The notes below the pieces were generated by a model, which saw only the letters and a list, made by a program, of their open reading frames with translations, was not told the origin of the DNA and did not search any database. 44,014 nt of DNA from Hoeflea sp. (GTDB lineage: Bacteria; Pseudomonadota; Alphaproteobacteria; Rhizobiales; Rhizobiaceae): positions 1 through 44,014 of the forward strand of contig NZ_NVXQ01000013.1 of the NCBI RefSeq assembly GCF_002733955.1, given 5' to 3'. A program made the position numbers and the translations under genes. Shown here one piece after another: positions 42,395 through 44,014 of the stretch. The first letter of the stretch is position 1, and each line of letters begins with the position of its first letter.

Positions 42395-43282
42395 TTACTT
42401 GATCAGCGGCAGCAGCGTTTCAGCTGTGATCCGCATCTGGTCGGAGTAGAATTTTTCGGTCAGCAGGCTTGATCCATGGTCCTGGATGAATTTCAGCTGT
42501 TCCGGCGAAATGTCCACCGGATCGCGTTCCACCATGTCGGGGTAGATGGCGGCAGGCGTGCGGTCGACCGGGGCCACGAACTCGTTGGTCAGCGCGCCGT
42601 CATAGCCGATCTCTTTCAGCGTCTCGACGATCTTGGGCCAGTTGAGGTGCCCCAGGCCGGCGGCGAAACGGTTGTTGTCGGCGACGTGGAAATCAAACAG
42701 CCGCTTGCCCGCCAGACGGATGGCGTCATAGATGTCGGATTCTTCCATGTTGAGGTGATAGGCATCAAGGCAGACGCCGCAATCGGGATGCACCGCATCG
42801 GCAAGGGCCAGGGCCTGGGCGGCACGGTTGAAGATATAGGTCTCGAAGCGGTTCAGCGGCTCGATGCCGATCTTGACGCCGACTTTCTGGGAATGTGCGA
42901 AACATTCCCGGGTCGCGTCGACCAGCCACTTCCACTCTTCTTCCTCCGTGGCGTCGGGCTGCACCTTGCCAACCGTGGCCGGCACCAGCGTGATCACTTC
43001 GCCTTCCAGTTCGCTGACCATGGTCAGGACGCTCTTGACGTAATCGACCGTGCGGGCGCGCTGGCCTTCGTCCTTTGCCGCCAGATTGCGCTCGCCCAGG
43101 GTCAATGTCACCGCACCCCAGCAGCGGATCCCGTGCTCCTTGAGAAGCGCCCGGGTTTCCTTGGTGTCGTACTGGGTCGGCTCACCGGAGATCTCGATGC
43201 TTTCATACCCGAACTGCTTGATCCGGCGAAGCGTGACGTCCAACGGTTCGGCCCGCATCCAGTTGTGTGTCGACAGGTGCAT
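42395..43282 (-). CDS. Sugar phosphate isomerase/epimerase (AP endonuclease family 2 fold)
   Basis: A 295-residue TIM-barrel enzyme of the D-tagatose 3-epimerase/xylose isomerase-like family. Metal ligands are visible in IGIEPLNRFETYIFN (Glu), CLDAYHLNMEE (Asp, His), DFHVADNNR (His) and LTNEFVAPVD (Glu), the usual set. It starts HLSTHNWMR, shorter at the front than typical relatives. It likely interconverts a ketose or its phosphate in the pathway. It reads away from the second isomerase (43528) across a 245-base gap with two FadR-type operators. Confidence 0.9.
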   Translation of the reverse strand: MHLSTHNWMRAEPLDVTLRRIKQFGYESIEISGEPTQYDTKETRALLKEHGIRCWGAVTLTLGERNLAAKDEGQRARTVDYVKSVLTMVSELEGEVITLVPATVGKVQPDATEEEEWKWLVDATRECFAHSQKVGVKIGIEPLNRFETYIFNRAAQALALADAVHPDCGVCLDAYHLNMEESDIYDAIRLAGKRLFDFHVADNNRFAAGLGHLNWPKIVETLKEIGYDGALTNEFVAPVDRTPAAIYPDMVERDPVDISPEQLKFIQDHGSSLLTEKFYSDQMRITAETLLPLIK

Positions 43283-43338
43283 GGTAATCCTCCCTCACAG
43301 CAGAGCTCCTCAACTCTGCCGCCTGTTACAATTGCATT

Positions 43339-43351
43339 CTGGTTAGACCAA
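43339..43351. promoter_or_regulatory. FadR/GntR-type operator, site C
   Basis: CTGGTTAGACCAA has the TGGTNNNACCA core. It lies 57 bases upstream of the minus-strand isomerase start, near a promoter position. Confidence 0.6.
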
Positions 43352-43476
43352 TTAATCTCATTCTTGAAGCTGATCAAGCCTGAGACGGTGCATAATTTGA
43401 ATATTCCCACATTTTGAGACATAAATTGCCACTTGCGTAGCACTTGCAAAAGTGGTGACGTAGCATCGAATGATTT

Positions 43477-43489
43477 TTGGTATTACCAG
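43477..43489. promoter_or_regulatory. FadR/GntR-type operator, site D
   Basis: TTGGTATTACCAG has the TGGTNNNACCA core. It lies 38 bases before the plus-strand isomerase start and is nearly identical to site B (12 of 13 columns if A/T in the spacer is tolerated). Confidence 0.6.
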
Positions 43490-43527
43490 TTTGACGGATT
43501 GATCTGTTTCTGATCGGGGGGAGCGCG

Positions 43528-44014
43528 GTGAAAATCGGGATGAACATGTTTTTGTGGACCACCCATGTCGGCCCGGAGCACATGCCGCTGTTGAAGGAGC
43601 TCAAGGCGTGCGGTTATGACGGCGTAGAAATCCCGGTGTTCGAAGGAGAGATCGGTCACTACAAAGAGCTTGCATCGCTTCTCGATGATCTCGGGCTGGA
43701 GCGGACCGCCGTGGCGGCGATGGGCGACCCGGCGATGAACCTGATCGGCACTGCGGCGGAGCGGGCAAGGGGTGTCGACCATATGCGCGTCACGCTGGAC
43801 AAGGCCCATGCGCTCGGCGCCAGCCTGATCTGCGGTCCGCTGCATTCCACCCTGGGGCATTTTTCAGGCGAAGGACCAACAGCCGAAGAACTGGCCAGTT
43901 CGGTCTCGTCCCAACGCCAGATCGGCGAGCATGCGGCAGGCCTTGGCATCACTGTCGCCCTTGAAGCGCTCAATCGCTTCGAATGCTATCTGGTCAACAC
44001 CATGGACGATCTTT
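43528..44014 (+). CDS. Sugar phosphate isomerase/epimerase, second (partial, cut by window end)
   Basis: The window ends 162 codons into this gene. It opens MKIGMNMFLWTTHVGPEHM, the characteristic start of D-tagatose/D-psicose 3-epimerase-like TIM-barrels, then YDGVEIPVFEGE and ICGPLHSTLGHF; the first metal-ligand Glu is in VALEALNRFECYLVNT. The start is GTG 43528 with GGGGGGAG 5-12 bases upstream. It is a different member of the same fold as the divergent gene at 42395 and shares its regulatory region, so the pathway may need two isomerisations. Only the 5' half is visible. Confidence 0.85.
   Translation, partial: MKIGMNMFLWTTHVGPEHMPLLKELKACGYDGVEIPVFEGEIGHYKELASLLDDLGLERTAVAAMGDPAMNLIGTAAERARGVDHMRVTLDKAHALGASLICGPLHSTLGHFSGEGPTAEELASSVSSQRQIGEHAAGLGITVALEALNRFECYLVNTMDDL

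Noticed and set aside
39411-43417. Long plus-strand frames opposite the dehydrogenase, enolase-type and isomerase genes
   Set aside because: All are antisense to genes with intact catalytic motifs; His/Arg/Gly-rich shadow composition.
1-44014. CRISPR arrays, tRNA, rRNA or riboswitches
   Set aside because: No regularly spaced repeats, cloverleaf-like sequence or conserved riboswitch core was recognised anywhere in the window.

Overview
The window looks like a chromosome or megaplasmid segment of an alphaproteobacterium, most likely Hyphomicrobiales (Rhizobiales). The reasons are the GC-rich coding sequence, long runs of catabolic operons with ATGA-type overlaps, TRAP and ABC uptake systems next to their enzymes, and IS3, IS256 and IS6 remnants of a type common in rhizobia. 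This is inference from gene content; no rRNA, tRNA or housekeeping marker is present to fix the taxon.

Layout. (1) 1-6.1 kb is a decayed, lower-GC accessory stretch. It holds a phage-type S24/HTH repressor, two very small membrane proteins, a chimeric IS256/IS3 element, a second IS3 orfA fragment, and a conserved hypothetical gene broken by that fragment, a nonsense codon and a frameshift. (2) 6.1-14.1 kb is a TRAP-transporter operon (FAD oxidoreductase, DctM, DctP, DctQ, M81 peptidase-like protein, alpha/beta hydrolase, ornithine-cyclodeaminase-like protein), divergent from an XRE-cupin regulator with two palindromes between them. (3) 14.0-26.9 kb, minus strand, is one long operon: a second XRE-cupin regulator, a complete Opp/Dpp-type ABC transporter, a GAF protein, one HyuA, two HyuB and an M24 peptidase. 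It probably imports and opens a cyclic amide or modified-peptide compound. (4) 27-28.7 kb is a gene-poor gap with a start-less ORF, its terminator and an IS6 remnant. (5) 28.7-33.1 kb holds an M24 peptidase, a cupin, a TIM-barrel PEP-hydrolase-like protein and a Tm-1-like ATP-binding protein, divergent from a TetR regulator whose start codon lies in a 35-bp dyad. (6) 33.1-44 kb is a carbohydrate or polyol module: an ABC importer with two different ATPases and a 90-aa membrane protein on the plus strand; a 2-hydroxyacid dehydrogenase, a FadR-type GntR regulator, an enolase-superfamily enzyme and a sugar isomerase on the minus strand; and a second, divergent isomerase running off the window.

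The most coherent unreported-looking signal is regulatory. Four TGGTNNNACCA operators lie before the importer and between the two isomerases and point to the GntR protein as regulator of module 6. Each XRE-cupin regulator has its own repeated palindrome, and the TetR gene sits on a nested dyad. The most unusual gene sets are the HyuA plus two HyuB operon with its own GAF protein and transporter, and the Tm-1-like/TIM-barrel pair encoded as adjacent separate genes with a cupin and a peptidase.
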